Assembly: GCA_946811185.2 (NCBI GenBank)
Contig: OX328108.1
Location: 34,904,493-34,968,492, forward strand
Source of the DNA: Hippopus hippopus
Taxonomy: Eukaryota > Mollusca > Bivalvia > Cardiida > Cardiidae
Direction: 5' to 3'
DNA: 64,000 bases
The notes under the pieces were generated by a model that saw only the letters and a program-made list of their open reading frames with translations, had not been told where the DNA came from and searched no databases. Made by a program: the position numbers and the translations under genes. Positions 53,601 through 56,600 of the stretch are shown piece by piece. The first letter of the stretch is position 1, and every line of letters begins with the position of its first letter.

Positions 53601-56600
53601 CAAAATCCTTCCTTGTTAGGGTCGTTAAAACTCGGGATTGTGTGGTAAATATTTGGAGCAAAGCATTTGCAAATCACAAATTAAATGTGGTTGAAGTTAT
53701 GAGATCTGGCTGTGAAAGAGTAGAAAACATTGTGGGAAAATTTTGTTTTCCCAAAAATGTTTTAACCCTTTACCACACAATCCCGAGTTTTAACGACCCT
53801 TAGAAGTAGGCCTTTTGAAAACCAGCACAGTGTTTTCTAGACTATCTGATTCAAATCTTATAATATATGCCATATAAATATTGTTGTCTGCAAGTACTTT
53901 CAAATTGGAACCGTCAAAAATATTGGTGTTTGGGAAACAGTTGAAGAGCCTTTGTCCTTTGAGTCGTCGAAACTCAAGAATGTTTGTAGGCATTTATGAG
54001 TTATCCCTTATCCTGCTAAATAAATCAAATGTGACTTTTATGTCAATAGTAAAAAACCAACATTTGGCTTTTTCAAAAGTATTTTTTGTATATAAGTATC
54101 TCCTAATTCGACAGTGTAGATGAAAGATCAGACTGCATGTTCTGTGAAGTCCGATCTTGATCCACAACAGTCCGCAAAAGGTCAGTGAGTTGAGCTTAGC
54201 AACCTAAGGGTTGAAATTTAACACCTCAGTGTACAAAAATTACTACTAAACAGTGTGACACTTGCACAATACAAAAATCAAACACTGAGGTTTAACCCTT
54301 AGGCTGCTAAGCCCAATTTAAGGATCTTTTGTGGGCAGTTTAGATCAAGATCAGACTGCACACAGATAAGGAGATATCTTTCCCCAAAAAAATTTCTTTA
54401 AAATAGCAATATTTAAATTTTTCTTATCAGCTTGAAAATTACATTTCACTTATTTAGTAGGATAAGGTTAAAGCCTCTACCAAATAATCACATGTTTCTT
54501 CAACCCTGAAGAGGAAGGCTTGTAAAACTTTGAGGAGGGAAAAAATGCTTGGAATCAACATTTTTTTCTTTTCCAAGTACAATACAATACAATACAATAC
54601 TTTTATTGTAGATAAAGGCCACCGGCCCAAAATACATCATTACCGAAAATATGCATAATTATAACATGGTATATGTCCCCTTACTTATTGTTAGTACATG
54701 TACACACAATTATTTAACCCACTTGTTAACATAAAAACCCAGAATTTAACGACCATCAGACAGAAGGCTTGTGAAAACATGGTAGGAGAAGGACAAAATA
54801 TTTATATGGACAGTTTTCTCCCTTTTGCCAAACTAAAACAAATTCTTGAGAAGTTTGTAAGTAAAATACAGAAAGGGACATACACTGTCTAGCCGACTTA
54901 AAGGCAATTTTCTTTTTGTTATCCATTGTTTTATCCCGGACCAGTCTAAATATTTTATTCGCTATCAGAGTATTGAGAAATTTCTCTCACGTTTTAAACC
55001 TGACAAATTTGTAAAATCCAAACCAGAGTATTTCATTCTCTTGAAAAGTGATACAATACTTCTCTTGCCCTAAAAAAGCTGGAAATCCATATCAGGACTA
55101 TTCTATAAGAAATAATAATATGATGCGTTTATCACAGTAAAGCTAAACATGAATATCTACGCGTTTAGCATACATCTAGATCAGGCTGCAAAAATACTAT
55201 GTAACCTTTTCAAATCACTTCCGTCATTTGAATCATATTTAGTGTGTCTTTGGCAAAATGTTTTTAATCTGGAACTTGTCTAAAATTCTGTTGTATAGAA
55301 TAGAGTTAATCTAATTCCTAAGATTCCTTTATTAAACGACAAAATATTTGGCTTGCCTTAATCAAAAGCACTCACAGAGGACAAATCAAATGATATGATT
55401 TGTCCTTGACAGGGTAAAAAACATTGTGGAGAAAGGAGAAAATTCTGATTACCAGCATTTTCTCCTTTACCCACAACATTTTCAAGTGTCCTTCCCTGGG
55501 GAAGTAGAAATGTGGGACTTTTTGGTAAAGGGTTAACCCTTTACCACATAATCCCAATTTTTAACAACCCTAGGAAAGAAAACTTTTGAAAATATTGTGG
55601 GTAAAGAAGAAAATGCTAGTAACCAGCATTTTCTCCTTTCTCAAAAATGTTTTCTACCTATTTAAGGACAATTACTTTCATTTGAAAAAGATTTGAATTG
55701 TTGTCTGTAAAATCTTTCAGTGTGAAAGAGTTTAACTCTTTACCAAACAACAACATTTAAGACTCGTCTAAATTGAAAGCATTTGCAGACAACAAAATGA
55801 ATGTACATCTCCTTTTCCCGTAATATTTTCAAAAGGCTTCTTTCACAGGGTCGTTAAAAGTCGGGAATGTGTGGTAAAGGGTTAAAAGTTTGCCATGTGG
55901 GGAAAGGATAACAGTGCATACCCATCATCATTTATGTCAACTGCCAGCAGATCATGACCAAATCCTGAAAATGCTTGATCCCCAGTTAGTTTCTGAATGT
56001 CCTTTTGTTCCAGCAAACTTTCACGCTTCATTTCCGTGAAAAATATAACCTGTCCTTCCTCTAAACTTCGCGGGGCACTGGCAACGTAATAAGTGAAGTC
56101 TGTGCTGTCAAATTTCCCAGAAGTCACAGCGTATCCTGCAAGGAAGTATAAATAAACTTAACTCTCTACCAGACAAAAATTAGTAACATAGTACAAATCG
56201 AAAGCGTTTGCAGACCAAAAATTAAATGCGGATCAAATTATTAGATTTGGCATTGAAAGCTTAGAAAATATGGTGGGAAAAGAATTTCTCCCTTTCCCAC
56301 AAGTTTTACAAGCTTGCAACTATCCATGTTTTCCTAGATTTTCTTTTTACCAGCACTTGTCACAATGCTCTCTTTCCAAGCTTCTGGCTAATTTCACATG
56401 GATTGCAGAAGAGAGACAGAGGAGTGAGTCTTGTTGAAATGACTATCTCCATTCTCGAAGACTTTGGCTAAGCTGCAGGGTTGATTGATTGTATGGTGTA
56501 TAACCCCATTTTCAACATTATTGCAGTAATACCACAGTGGTTAATGCACTTATCTATGCTTTCCTGGTGTTTCTTTTAACCTTTTACCACACAACAAAAC

